37,140 bases of DNA from positions 1 to 37,140 of the forward strand of contig NZ_JAUSBA010000028.1 of the NCBI RefSeq assembly GCF_030652235.1. The letters are read 5' to 3'. This DNA comes from Cypionkella sp. GTDB taxonomy: Bacteria > Pseudomonadota > Alphaproteobacteria > Rhodobacterales > Rhodobacteraceae. Made by a program: the position numbers and the translations under genes. The notes under the pieces are model-generated. The model saw only the letters and a list, made by a program, of their open reading frames with translations, made no database searches and had not been told where the DNA came from. Of this stretch, positions 1 through 8,327 are shown in pieces. Each line of letters begins with the position of its first letter. Position 1 is the first letter of the stretch.

Positions 1-279
1 CTGCGCAGCCCCGGTGATCATGTTTTTCACATAATCCGCGTGGCCGGGGCAGTCGACGTGAGCGTAGTGGCGGGCTTCGGTTTCGTACTCAACGTGAGCG
101 GTCGAAATCGTGATGCCACGCGCGCGCTCTTCCGGCGCACCATCGATTTGATCGTAGGCGCGGAATTCACCAAAATATTTGGTGATCGCTGCCGTCAAAG
201 TGGTCTTGCCGTGGTCAACGTGGCCAATCGTGCCGATGTTGACGTGCGGTTTGTTCCGTTCAAACTTTGCCTTTGCCAT
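1..279 (-). CDS. tuf: Elongation factor Tu, 5' part (runs off the window)
   Basis: The first 93 codons of EF-Tu are visible; the rest lies beyond the left edge. The GTPase carries aminoacyl-tRNA to the ribosome. The protein begins [20 protein letters not shown] and contains the P-loop GHVDHGKT (about residues 19-26), the switch I segment RARGITI and the G3 motif DCPGH, all diagnostic of EF-Tu. The ATG at 279 matches the universal N-terminus, although no strong Shine-Dalgarno sequence is visible. In this group tuf often exists in two copies; one copy only is seen here. Nothing odd is visible in the preserved part. Confidence 0.97.
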   Translation of the reverse strand, partial: MAKAKFERNKPHVNIGTIGHVDHGKTTLTAAITKYFGEFRAYDQIDGAPEERARGITISTAHVEYETEARHYAHVDCPGHADYVKNMITGAAQ

Positions 280-425
280 GGTCGGGGCGCCCTATCTTTG
301 CGGGCCCATCAGCAGGCCCAATCTACACGGGCGGGCACTTAACCGTCTGACAGCGGGAAATCAAGGGGCCGAGCATGCAGCGCGCGCACATCAGGCCCAG
401 ATCAGGGGGGGCCTTGCCCGAAACC

Positions 426-998
426 CTAAGGGGCGAGTTTGACGCGTCCGGCTTTGATCGCGGGGCTGTCGGCGGCGACGATGGCGTTGTCGCGCGGCGA
501 CAGACGCACCAGCACATTCTGCGCAAAGCCTGCAATCGTTTCGCGATAGTCGTTCTGGGCACTGGGGGCCACCGCCGCGCCAATCGGCCCGCCGATACGG
601 ACGCGTTGCGACGTGGCGAAAACCTTGGTCGGTGTCACGATCTGCCGACCCGTCTTAGCATCCGTCACGGTCAGCGTGCCCTTCACATAGCTTGCCCCGC
701 CCAACATCATTTCCTGCATCCGCGACATCAGCCGCACCTCTGTCACTGTTACCCTTACATCGGCATTGCCCTGCGGGGTCGGCAGCAACTTGCGCGCCAA
801 GGCCTGCGTCAGATCGGCATTGATCCGCGCGGGCGGCACATCAAACGCCAGCTTGCGCCCGGCCACGCCAGCGATCGCTGCGGTATCGACGGTAACGTTG
901 CGCACCACAAGATTGGCCGCCGCCTGATCCTCCAGCATCTGCGGCGCAGTACAGCCCAGCAGGGCCAACATGCTCAGCAGGGCAAGAGCAAGACGCAT
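426..998 (-). CDS. Small predicted lipoprotein
   Basis: A 190-residue predicted lipoprotein. It starts with a hydrophobic signal (MRLALALLSMLALLGC) ending in a lipobox with Cys16, so it should be lipidated and exported. After this comes a single domain of alternating beta-like segments (VRVTVTEVRLMSR, VKGTLTVTDAKTGRQIV). The fold resembles small envelope lipoproteins, but I cannot name a family. The start is 2 bp after the stop of the upstream lipoprotein gene (1001-1696), so the two are almost certainly cotranscribed and probably translationally coupled. They may act in one envelope complex; that is inference from the arrangement only. Confidence 0.75.
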   Translation of the reverse strand: MRLALALLSMLALLGCTAPQMLEDQAAANLVVRNVTVDTAAIAGVAGRKLAFDVPPARINADLTQALARKLLPTPQGNADVRVTVTEVRLMSRMQEMMLGGASYVKGTLTVTDAKTGRQIVTPTKVFATSQRVRIGGPIGAAVAPSAQNDYRETIAGFAQNVLVRLSPRDNAIVAADSPAIKAGRVKLAP

Positions 999-1000
999 GG

Positions 1001-1696
1001 TTATGGTGTGCCTGTTCTGGGAACGGTTTTGCTTGGCACGGGCAGGGTAAGCAGGGGTTTAACGGGCGTCGCCAGAGGCGTCTCAGCGGGGGTTGTCACC
1101 GCCGGGGTCACACCAGCAGGTGTCATTGCCGCAGCCGGGGTAGCCGCCGCCTTGCCCTTTGGCGGCAGCCCGAACCATTCAGGATTGTCCAGCAGCCATT
1201 TCTCCACCGATTTCGCGGCGTTATAGGACAGGATCTCCATCTGCTTTTTCTTGTTCTGCGTCACACCCGAGCCGATGACCGTTTCCGGTGACATATGCTC
1301 GAAAATGGTCAACTGCTTGCCCTCGGGGTTCAGCTTTTTGCGCGCGGCGTCGTCCCAGATGTTGGCCGTCACAACCAGCACCGATTTCGGTTTCAGCACC
1401 AATGGCACGCCCGGAGGCGCCAGCGCATAGCCGTCAATCGAGATTCCGATGTTATAAAGCTTGTCGCCCTCATAGCGGCCAAAGCGGTCATCCACCGCTT
1501 TCTTCATGGCCGCTTCCCAGTCTTCTTTGCTGGCATTGCGCGAGATCGGTACCTTTTGCACGTTATCCGCGACGGCAATATTCAGACCAAGCCGAAAATC
1601 CCCCAACGGCACCGGCGGTTCTTTCAGATCATTGGTCTGGCAGGCGGCCAGCGCGGTCAGACCCAGCCCAAAAGCAAGCAAACGAAGCACACGCAT
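1001..1696 (-). CDS. Predicted lipoprotein with Pro/Ala-rich C-terminal tail
   Basis: A 231-residue exported protein. The signal MRVLRLLAFGLGLTALAAC ends in a clear LAAC lipobox. A globular domain follows (about residues 30-165), then a low-complexity tail rich in Thr, Pro, Ala and Val (about 175-231) that looks like a periplasmic spacer. The ATG at 1696 has AAGGGAA 6 bp upstream; a longer version from 1756 would put a charged segment before the signal peptide and is rejected. It is the first gene of a two-lipoprotein unit with 426-998. I do not recognise a named family. The globular part includes SIDGYALAPPGVPLVLKP and a Lys/Gln-rich stretch NKKKQME. Confidence 0.75.
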   Translation of the reverse strand: MRVLRLLAFGLGLTALAACQTNDLKEPPVPLGDFRLGLNIAVADNVQKVPISRNASKEDWEAAMKKAVDDRFGRYEGDKLYNIGISIDGYALAPPGVPLVLKPKSVLVVTANIWDDAARKKLNPEGKQLTIFEHMSPETVIGSGVTQNKKKQMEILSYNAAKSVEKWLLDNPEWFGLPPKGKAAATPAAAMTPAGVTPAVTTPAETPLATPVKPLLTLPVPSKTVPRTGTP

Positions 1697-1762
1697 GAAC
1701 GATTCCCTTTGGGGCAGATGGCATTGTTTTTTGGGATAGCGGGGCTTGGCGTGCAAAGCAAC

Positions 1763-2587
1763 CTAGAGCACGCGGGCGGCCCCCCCGACCCGCACGCCAT
1801 CCCCGCTTTGCCCGGTCACGGTGACGTGAAGCCGCGAGGGCGCACCCATATCCTCACCCTGCCGGATGGTGAAGCTGCCCGGCCCCCGGCCCAGATCGAC
1901 CAACAAGCCGCCCAAGGCCGCCGCCGCCGCACCCGTGGCAGGGTCTTCCACCACGCCCCCCACCGCGAAAGCATTGCGGGCAACGAATGTGTCGGCATCT
2001 TCACGGTACAGCAAGCTGATCGTGGTCAGACCCTCGCGCTGCATCAGGGCCAGCATCGGCGCAAAGTCGTAGTGCATGGCGGCAAGGGTTGCGCGATTGT
2101 GCAGCGCCAGTATGGCATGGGTGGCCCCGGCATGGGCCAGATGCGGCGGCAGGCTGGGGTCAAGATCGACCTCGGTCAGTCCAAACTGCCGCAGCAGCTC
2201 GGTCTGCAACGCCGCAGGCATTGGTTTAGACCATGCGGGCGGTGAGGTCAGCACCGCCTGCCAGCCCGCATCGGTCAGTGTGGCCTCCACCGAAATCCGC
2301 GCTTGTGACAGTTGCAGAGCATAGCGCCCCGCGCCAAACCTCTGCCCCAAAGCACAGCCCAGCGCGATGGTGGCATGGCCGCAAAATGGCACCTCGGCTT
2401 GCGGCGCAAAATACCGCACCTGCCACAGATCGCCGTCACGCGCGGCAAATACGGTTTCGGAATAACCAACCTCGCGCGCCACCCTTTGCATCTCGGCCCG
2501 AGAAGGCAAGACATCGCCAATCACCACCCCCGCCGGGTTTCCGCCTTGATCCCCCAAAGCAAAGGCTGCAATCCGCTCTATCTGCAT
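1763..2587 (-). CDS. PhzF-family isomerase/epimerase-like protein
   Basis: A 274-residue protein of the PhzF family (diaminopimelate-epimerase fold, two similar halves). Diagnostic segments are GNPAGVV (about 16-22), GYSETVF with the family's catalytic Glu (about Glu44), VPFCGHATIALG, and DPATGAAAAALGGLL in the second half. PhzF itself isomerises a phenazine precursor, but no phenazine genes lie nearby, so the substrate here is unknown. Start: an in-frame ATG at 2599 exists, but GGAGG lies 5 bp before the ATG at 2587 and decides for the shorter form. It is divergent from the P450 gene, with a hairpin repeat between them. Confidence 0.88.
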   Translation of the reverse strand: MQIERIAAFALGDQGGNPAGVVIGDVLPSRAEMQRVAREVGYSETVFAARDGDLWQVRYFAPQAEVPFCGHATIALGCALGQRFGAGRYALQLSQARISVEATLTDAGWQAVLTSPPAWSKPMPAALQTELLRQFGLTEVDLDPSLPPHLAHAGATHAILALHNRATLAAMHYDFAPMLALMQREGLTTISLLYREDADTFVARNAFAVGGVVEDPATGAAAAALGGLLVDLGRGPGSFTIRQGEDMGAPSRLHVTVTGQSGDGVRVGGAARVL

Positions 2588-2634
2588 CACGTCCTCCATT
2601 TACGCCCACGCGTGTGTCGCCTTTGATCGGCCAA

Positions 2635-2663
2635 CGCCGCCCCGGACCTGATCCGGGGCGGCG
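2635..2663. repeat. Perfect 12-bp-stem palindrome in a divergent promoter region
   Basis: CGCCGCCCCGGA at 2635-2646 pairs perfectly with TCCGGGGCGGCG at 2652-2663 around the loop CCTGA. There is no T-tract on either side, so it is not a standard terminator. The core, CCCCGGA followed by TCCGGGG around a short loop, resembles interspersed palindromes that I recall as common in alphaproteobacterial genomes; copy number was not checked. It sits between the divergent PhzF and P450 genes. Confidence 0.7.
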
Positions 2664-2823
2664 GGGGATAATCCAGATACGTCAGATCATCCGCGACACG
2701 CTCTCACTGCCAGATGCCTTCTGTCCTGACAAATTCCGATTTGTGGGCCCAGCGATCATGCGCCCGAATGTCCTCTTTGCCGCCAGCCACCCCCGACCTA
2801 TCTTAGCGCTAAAGGAGCGCCCC

Positions 2824-4167
2824 ATGCCTCATCCCGTCCGCGTCCCGCTGCACAGCACGCCGCTTGGTATTCTAGGCTCGCTCAAAGCCGCGCGGCGCAA
2901 TGTGCTGGAACTGATCCCCGAAGCCGCCACCCATGCACCGATCCTGTCCGGCACAACAGGCAAGCGCTGGCACATGGTGATGGCGCCCGAGGCGCTGCGC
3001 CATATTCTGCGCGACCGGGTGAATGATTACCCCAAATCGCTGGTGACCAAACTGATCCTCGGCCCTGCGATCGGCGAAAGCCTGTTTGTCGCGGAAGGCG
3101 AGCATTGGATGTGGCAGCGCCGCGCAGCCGCCCCGGTCTTCACCCACCGCAATGTAGCCTCCCTCGCCCCGGTGATGACCCATGCCGCCGAACGCTCGGC
3201 CGCCCGCATTGCCGCCAGTCTGGGCCGGGGGGCCGATATGTTCGCCGAGATGGTCACCGCCACCTTCGAGGTGATTTCCGACGTGACCTTCTCGGGCGGG
3301 GCCGGCTTTGACCGCGCCTCTGTCCACAAAGCGATTGAAACCTACATCGGCCAGACCGCGAAAATCTCGTTGTTGGATATCCTCGGCGCCCCGGCTTGGG
3401 TGCCGCGCCCCGGTCGGATGATTGCCAGCAGTGGCATCCGCGATATGAAGCGCGTCGCCGACCTAGCCATCGACCAGCGCCGCAGTGATGGCGCGAAACC
3501 CACGCCTGACCTGCTCGACCTATTGCTGAAAGCCGAAGACCCCACCAGCCAGCGCCAGATGTCCACGGCAGAACTTCGCGACAACCTGCTGACCTTTATC
3601 GTCGCGGGCCACGAGACCACTGCCCTTACCCTGTCTTGGGCACTTTACCTCTGCGCCTTCGCCCCCGAGATCCAAGCCGCAGCCCGCGCCGAGGCGCAAG
3701 CCACCTTGGGCGACAGGGCCGCCACCGTCGCCGATATCGCAAACCTCCCCCTCACCCGCCGCATCGTCGATGAAGCTTTGCGAATGTATCCCCCCGCCGC
3801 TTTCCTGTCGCGCACGGCACAGACAGCCGATACCCTGCTGGGCCGCGAAGTCCGCAAGGGCGATACCGTGATCCTGCCGATCTACGCCCTGCACCGCCAT
3901 CACGCTTTGTGGAAAGACCCCGACGCTTTCAACCCCGCCCGCTTTGCCGACCCGAAAGCCATTGATCGCTTCGCCTACCTGCCGTTCGGTGACGGCCCGC
4001 GCATCTGCATCGGCGCATCTTTCGCGCTGCAAGAGGCGGTGATCATCCTCGCCACCCTGCTCGCCCGCTTCAAATTCAGCCGCATCCCCGGCCGCGACCC
4101 CAAGCCGGTGATGATCCTGACCCTGCGCCCCGAAGGTGGCGTTTGGCTGCACGTCGACGCCGCTTGA
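2824..4167 (+). CDS. Cytochrome P450
   Basis: A 447-residue soluble bacterial P450, a haem-thiolate monooxygenase. All core motifs are present: the I-helix oxygen-activation motif AGHETT (261-266), the K-helix EALR (317-320), and the haem-binding loop FGDGPRICIG with the axial Cys395. There is no signal peptide or membrane anchor and no fused reductase, so it needs separate redox partners; none is encoded nearby. The start at ATG 2824 follows AAAGGAGC at 6-7 bp spacing; the frame is open further upstream but that part lacks P450 character. Substrate is not predictable. A RidA-family gene follows 162 bp downstream on the same strand. Confidence 0.93.
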   Translation: MPHPVRVPLHSTPLGILGSLKAARRNVLELIPEAATHAPILSGTTGKRWHMVMAPEALRHILRDRVNDYPKSLVTKLILGPAIGESLFVAEGEHWMWQRRAAAPVFTHRNVASLAPVMTHAAERSAARIAASLGRGADMFAEMVTATFEVISDVTFSGGAGFDRASVHKAIETYIGQTAKISLLDILGAPAWVPRPGRMIASSGIRDMKRVADLAIDQRRSDGAKPTPDLLDLLLKAEDPTSQRQMSTAELRDNLLTFIVAGHETTALTLSWALYLCAFAPEIQAAARAEAQATLGDRAATVADIANLPLTRRIVDEALRMYPPAAFLSRTAQTADTLLGREVRKGDTVILPIYALHRHHALWKDPDAFNPARFADPKAIDRFAYLPFGDGPRICIGASFALQEAVIILATLLARFKFSRIPGRDPKPVMILTLRPEGGVWLHVDAA

Positions 4168-4329
4168 AATCGGGGCTCGAAAACGGGCCTTGAGGCTTGC
4201 CAAGCCCACCCCCCACCGCGATAGGTTCCGCGTACCCGCCAAAAGCCGCGTTGAAACCGTCACTGGTTGCCCTGTGCACCACGACGGCGAAGGCGCCGGA
4301 CATCACCTGCAACCTGATCGGAGGCTGAT

Positions 4330-4812
4330 ATGCAACCCGAAGCCATGGCCCTGCACATGGGCCTAGACCTGCCCGATTTCGACAAGATGGGCTATTACGG
4401 TGCCGACTATGGCACCATGAAACCCTATCACCGCATTGGGTCGCTGTTGTTCCTATCGGGTCATGTCGCCCAAATCGGCACCCAGATCACCCACAAAGGC
4501 CGCCTTGGCCAGAACCTCACCACCGAACAAGGCTACGCTGCCGCCCGCCAAACCGGGCTGAACGTGCTGGGCGGCATCCGGCAGGCGGTCGGATCATTGG
4601 ACAGAGTGAAATCCATCGTCCGTACGCTGAATTTTGTGGTCTGCACCCCCGAATACGAAGACGTTCACAAAGTCTCCTCCGGGATGTCTGATCTGTTCGT
4701 CGAGGTGTTTGGCCGCGACATCGGCCTAGGCGGTCGCGCCACCATCGGCATCATGGCGCTTGCGAATGGCGTGTGTTTTGAGACTTGGGCGACGGTCGAA
4801 ATCGCCGATTAA
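4330..4812 (+). CDS. RidA-family (YjgF/UK114) protein
   Basis: A 160-residue single-domain protein of the RidA superfamily. Classical RidA hydrolyses reactive enamine/imine intermediates from PLP enzymes. The pattern RIGSLLFLSGHVAQIG, then a helix with AARQTGLNVLGGIRQAVGS, then RTLNFVVCTPEY and GRATIGIMALANG is typical. At the position where RidA has the key Arg this protein has GRATIG, so the Arg is kept. It is longer than E. coli RidA (about 128 residues) because of an N-terminal extension, as in the 150-160-residue subfamily. The start has GGAGG 5 bp upstream. It is convergent with the NYN gene, with only 4 bp between stops. Confidence 0.9.
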   Translation: MQPEAMALHMGLDLPDFDKMGYYGADYGTMKPYHRIGSLLFLSGHVAQIGTQITHKGRLGQNLTTEQGYAAARQTGLNVLGGIRQAVGSLDRVKSIVRTLNFVVCTPEYEDVHKVSSGMSDLFVEVFGRDIGLGGRATIGIMALANGVCFETWATVEIAD

Positions 4813-4816
4813 AGCC

Positions 4817-5575
4817 TCACGCCTTATCGCGCACCTTCATCGCGTTGTTCAGCCCCTGAAACACCTCAAACCGCCCGGTCTTGCGCAGCAAATCCGAAAG
4901 CTTGGCCGAACCATAAGACCGTGGATCAAAGTCGGGATGCAGTTGCGTAATCACCTGCCCCAACTGCCCCAATGAATAATCATCTTGATCCGGGTCGATC
5001 TTTTTCATCGCATCGCTGATCAGGGGAATAGCCTGCGCCGCCGATTGCTTGCCCGCAGCCTGAGGCTCGCGCGCGGCATCCGGCTTGCCGGGCTTAGCCT
5101 CCAGCACCTCAGCCCCACTGTCGATATTCTCGATAAACACAAACCGATTGCAGACCTTCCGCAGCGAATCCGGCGTCTTAGACTCGCCGATTCCAATCAC
5201 CTGCAAGCCATCTTCGCGGATACGGCTGGCCAATCGGGTGAAATCGCTGTCCGACGACACCAGCACAAAGCCATCGACTTTTCCGGCGTGCAGAATATCC
5301 ATCGCGTCAATCACCAGACCAATATCCGATGCATTCTTGCCCTTGGTGTTGGCCGATTGCTGATGCATCACCAGCCCCAAATCCCGCGCGGCCTCTTTCC
5401 ACTGCGTCAAAGCCTGAGACGACCAATCGCCATAAACCCGCCGCAGGGATGGATCACCAAAGCTTGCAATCTCATCCAAAATCGCCACCGCATGACGTGC
5501 GGGCACGTTATCGGCGTCAATCAAAACCGCCAACCGCGGCGTCCGTCCGGCAATCGTCGTCATATTGGCAGACAT
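4817..5575 (-). CDS. NYN-domain protein with C-terminal LOTUS/OST-HTH domain
   Basis: A 252-residue protein. The N-terminal NYN (PIN-like nuclease) domain spans about residues 8-155: RLAVLIDADNVPA carries the conserved acidic pair, GKNASDIGLVIDAMDIL the central Asp, and FVLVSSDSDF the SDSDF motif. After a Lys/Ala-rich linker comes a LOTUS/OST-HTH domain (about 185-250: LISDAMKKIDPDQDDYSLGQLGQVITQLHP split over two helices, then YGSAKLSDLLRK). The family is thought to act on RNA; substrate is unknown here. Start ATG 5575 follows GAGGG at 4 bp. A longer frame to 5695 adds no conserved sequence. Confidence 0.9.
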   Translation of the reverse strand: MSANMTTIAGRTPRLAVLIDADNVPARHAVAILDEIASFGDPSLRRVYGDWSSQALTQWKEAARDLGLVMHQQSANTKGKNASDIGLVIDAMDILHAGKVDGFVLVSSDSDFTRLASRIREDGLQVIGIGESKTPDSLRKVCNRFVFIENIDSGAEVLEAKPGKPDAAREPQAAGKQSAAQAIPLISDAMKKIDPDQDDYSLGQLGQVITQLHPDFDPRSYGSAKLSDLLRKTGRFEVFQGLNNAMKVRDKA

Positions 5576-5821
5576 AAGACCCTCGCTTTTCCCTTGGTGA
5601 TGCCCGAAAAACCCGCAGACCGATAGAGCAAACCGCCAAACCCAATTCGGTAAAACTTGGCTAAAATTCTCAGCCTCTGCGCTCAAATATCCCACGGCGG
5701 AATCCGCAATGCGGACGGGGGTGTGAAACCCCGTGTTTGCGCCCTATATCGCGCCAAAACATCTATATGTAGTGGCGCGCCCAACTCAAAGCACAAACGC
5801 CTCCCAGCTGGGAACACCGTC

Positions 5822-7369
5822 TCAGCACACAACCTCAATCAAAAACGGCCCCCGGCGTTCCATCGCGCCCGCAAACGCAGTCACAAATTCATCTGCCGTC
5901 ACCGCCCGCACCGCAGCCACCCCATGCCCCTGCGCCAAAGCCACCCAATCCAAACTCGGCTCCACCATATCAAACATCCGGTTCACATTGCGGCCCACAT
6001 CGGCGACGCCGACATTCACCAACTCGCCATGTAAAATCTTGTAAGTGCGGTTGGCAAAAATCACCACGCAAACGTCCAAGCCCTCGCGCGCCATCGTCCA
6101 CAAAGATTGCAGCGTATACATCGCCGAGCCATCGCCCGACAAAGCCAGCACCTTGCGATCGGGGCAAGCCACCGCCGCCCCCACCGCCGCAGGCAGGCAT
6201 TGCCCAATCGCCCCCCCCATCGTCACCAGCACATCATGGCCACGCGCGCCGACCATCGGCAGACCCACCGGCTGACCCGAGGTGATTGCCTCATTCACCA
6301 CAACCGTGTCTTCCGGCATCAGATGCGCCATCGCTTGGCCCACCTTCTCAAGGCTCATTGCCCCCGTGGGCAGCGCAGGCAGGTCCAACAGCTGAAACGC
6401 CTCCCCCGGCAGATCATGCAAAACCCCCAACGCCTTCGCAATCTCTTGCAAGGTCCAAGCGTAATCCATGTCGATAGAACACAGCTCAATCACCCGGCAC
6501 TCCGGCGATTCCGGCAGGCTCGGCTTGCCCGGATAGGCAAAAAACGCGGTGGGGCGCTGGGTGCCGCACAACACCAGCACCGACTTATCCGCAAGCAGGC
6601 CGACATTGGTATCCACCTCATAAGCCAGCCGCTGCATCTTCACCGACCCCGCCCCCCGGCGCGACCGCGCCGAGAAGAATGGCGCCATCAGCGTGCAGCC
6701 CGAAGCCCGCGCAATCCGCGCCGCCATCTGCCCCAGATCGGTATAAAGCGCCGCGCCATCGACCATCAGCGCAGCCCCCGGCACCTGCAAAGCCCGCGCC
6801 GCCGCCGCTACATCCGCCGCCCGAGGTCGCCGCAACGCAGGCGCCGCCGCAGCCACCACAGGCCCCACAGCCTCTTCCCAAGCCGTATTGGCCGGCAGGA
6901 TCAACGTCGCAATTTGCCCATTGGCGGACCGTGCCGCCTGCACCGCCGCCGCGCCATCCACCGCCACATCCGGCGCTGATGCCGAAACCCGCGTCCAATG
7001 CGAAATTGCCTGCGAAATCCCCACCGTATCGCCCTTCAACGGGCTTTCATGCTTCAGATGATAGCTCGCGTGATCGCCCATCACGTTGACGATGCCCGAC
7101 TGCGCCTTGCGGGCATTGTGCAGGTTGGCAAAGGCATTGCCAAAGCCGGGGGCCAAATGCAGCAGGGTCGCCGCCACCCGCCCCGACATCCGGTAATAGC
7201 CGTCCGCGGCCCCGGATACCCCGCCTTCAAACAAACACAGGATACAGCGCATTTCGGGATGCCGATCCAGCGCCGCCACAAAATGCATCTCGGATGTCCC
7301 CGGATTGGCAAAGCAAACCTCTACCTTTGAGGCCAGCAGCGTCTTCACCAGACTTTCGGCACCGTTCAT
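5822..7369 (-). CDS. Stand-alone TPP-dependent enzyme, acetolactate-synthase-like
   Basis: A 515-residue thiamine-diphosphate enzyme of the acetolactate synthase/benzoylformate decarboxylase superfamily, with the three usual domains: N-terminal Pyr domain (1-165) with the activating Glu48 in LFEGG, a central domain (180-330), and the C-terminal PP domain (345-515). The cofactor motif starts at GDGSAM (412) and ends at Asn440 (FANRTYKIL). No small regulatory subunit gene lies beside it, so biosynthetic acetolactate synthase is unlikely; a decarboxylase or lyase on another 2-keto acid is possible. Start ATG 7369 follows GGAGG at 6-7 bp. The gene lies 60 bp after the YbaK-type gene on the same strand. 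Confidence 0.88.
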   Translation of the reverse strand: MNGAESLVKTLLASKVEVCFANPGTSEMHFVAALDRHPEMRCILCLFEGGVSGAADGYYRMSGRVAATLLHLAPGFGNAFANLHNARKAQSGIVNVMGDHASYHLKHESPLKGDTVGISQAISHWTRVSASAPDVAVDGAAAVQAARSANGQIATLILPANTAWEEAVGPVVAAAAPALRRPRAADVAAAARALQVPGAALMVDGAALYTDLGQMAARIARASGCTLMAPFFSARSRRGAGSVKMQRLAYEVDTNVGLLADKSVLVLCGTQRPTAFFAYPGKPSLPESPECRVIELCSIDMDYAWTLQEIAKALGVLHDLPGEAFQLLDLPALPTGAMSLEKVGQAMAHLMPEDTVVVNEAITSGQPVGLPMVGARGHDVLVTMGGAIGQCLPAAVGAAVACPDRKVLALSGDGSAMYTLQSLWTMAREGLDVCVVIFANRTYKILHGELVNVGVADVGRNVNRMFDMVEPSLDWVALAQGHGVAAVRAVTADEFVTAFAGAMERRGPFLIEVVC

Positions 7370-7429
7370 CGTGATCCTCCCTATGCTGCGGCAAGTCTGC
7401 AAGTGCAGGCGGGCAGGTTCAACCCGCCG

Positions 7430-7900
7430 TTAGACGATCAGCGCCACCGCCTGCGCGCCCAAGCTCGCCAAGGCCTGATCCGGCGCGATCCCCAGCAATA
7501 ACCCACGCTGGCCTGCGTTGATCCAGACCTTTTCTGCGCCACAGACCGAGGCTTCCATCGCCACCGGCACCGCCCGCTTCGACCCAAACGGAGAAATCCC
7601 GCCCACCCGATACCCGGTCAGCTTCTCGGCTTTGGCAGGCGGCATCATCGCCGCTGCCTTGCCGTGGAAAGCCGCAGCAACCTTTTTCATCGACAACTGC
7701 CGATCCGACGGGATCACGCAGCAGGCGGGCTTGCCGTCAACCTCAACCATCAGGGTTTTCAAGGTCAGGGTTGGGTCCAACCCCAACGCAGCAGCGGCGG
7801 CGAGGCCAACCGCCTCGGCATCCGGATCATAGCTGTAGGGGTGCAGGGTGAAGGCGATCCCTTTGCTTTCCAGAAACTTCACCCCCAGAGTCGCCGCCAT
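7430..7900 (-). CDS. ybaK: YbaK/EbsC-type aminoacyl-tRNA deacylase
   Basis: A 156-residue single-domain protein of the YbaK/ProX editing family. YbaK hydrolyses Cys-tRNA(Pro) made in error by prolyl-tRNA synthetase. Length matches the family. Visible family features are KTLMVEVDGKPACCVIPSDRQLSMKKVA, here in two blocks around residues 48-75 (including the conserved Lys48 region), and YRVGGISPFGSK (about 98-109), the glycine-rich loop. Start ATG 7900 has GAGG about 8 bp upstream. It lies between the secreted protein gene 7915-8322 and the TPP enzyme, all on the minus strand. Confidence 0.9.
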   Translation of the reverse strand: MAATLGVKFLESKGIAFTLHPYSYDPDAEAVGLAAAAALGLDPTLTLKTLMVEVDGKPACCVIPSDRQLSMKKVAAAFHGKAAAMMPPAKAEKLTGYRVGGISPFGSKRAVPVAMEASVCGAEKVWINAGQRGLLLGIAPDQALASLGAQAVALIV

Positions 7901-7914
7901 CCGCTTGCCTCAGG

Positions 7915-8322
7915 TCAGGAGTTTGGCAGCGTTGTGCAGGACCGAGCGCCCAGAAATACCGCCGCTTTGTGGATCACATCCGGATCGCCGGTCAGAAAAA
8001 ATCTGCCCCCGGAAATCCTGCCCTGCAACTGCGGCTCGGCCACCAGCGCATCACAGACAAAGATCGAGATGGTCCGCCCCTGCGGACCTTGGGTAAAATC
8101 GGAAAGCGGTGCCAGCCAATCCGGCGTCACCGTCACTTCCAGCGCATCCTGATTGTTGAAATCCTTGATCACGCGTGCGCTCGCAATCGCGTCGGGCGGC
8201 AGATCAAACACCTGATTGCTCAGCACGAACCGCACAAAGCCTTCCCCGTCGGCGAAAACGGGAAAGGCCGTCAGCAAGGCGGCGGTCAGGGCAAGGACGA
8301 TTGATCTCAACGCCTTGCCCAT
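7915..8322 (-). CDS. Small secreted protein of unknown function
   Basis: A 135-residue predicted periplasmic protein, MGKALRSIVLALTAALLTAFPVFADG, with signal-peptide cleavage likely after VFA. The mature part has two Cys (in SIFVCDALV and GARSCTTL) that could form a disulfide. I recognise no family. The ATG at 8322 lies 5 bp past the stop of the formaldehyde dehydrogenase gene; alternatively a TTG at 8331 overlaps that stop as TTGA, which would couple translation, with GGTGG 4 bp before it. The two starts differ by only three residues. It probably shares a transcript with 8328-9458. Confidence 0.7.
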   Translation of the reverse strand: MGKALRSIVLALTAALLTAFPVFADGEGFVRFVLSNQVFDLPPDAIASARVIKDFNNQDALEVTVTPDWLAPLSDFTQGPQGRTISIFVCDALVAEPQLQGRISGGRFFLTGDPDVIHKAAVFLGARSCTTLPNS

Positions 8323-8327
8323 TTCGA

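Noticed and set aside
2233-2823. N-terminal extension of the P450 by 197 codons
   Set aside because: The extension overlaps the PhzF gene antisense and lacks P450 features; AAAGGAGC before ATG 2824 decides the start.
5822-7369. Biosynthetic acetolactate synthase (ilvB)
   Set aside because: No small-subunit gene is adjacent and the protein is shorter than biosynthetic large subunits, so only the superfamily is stated.
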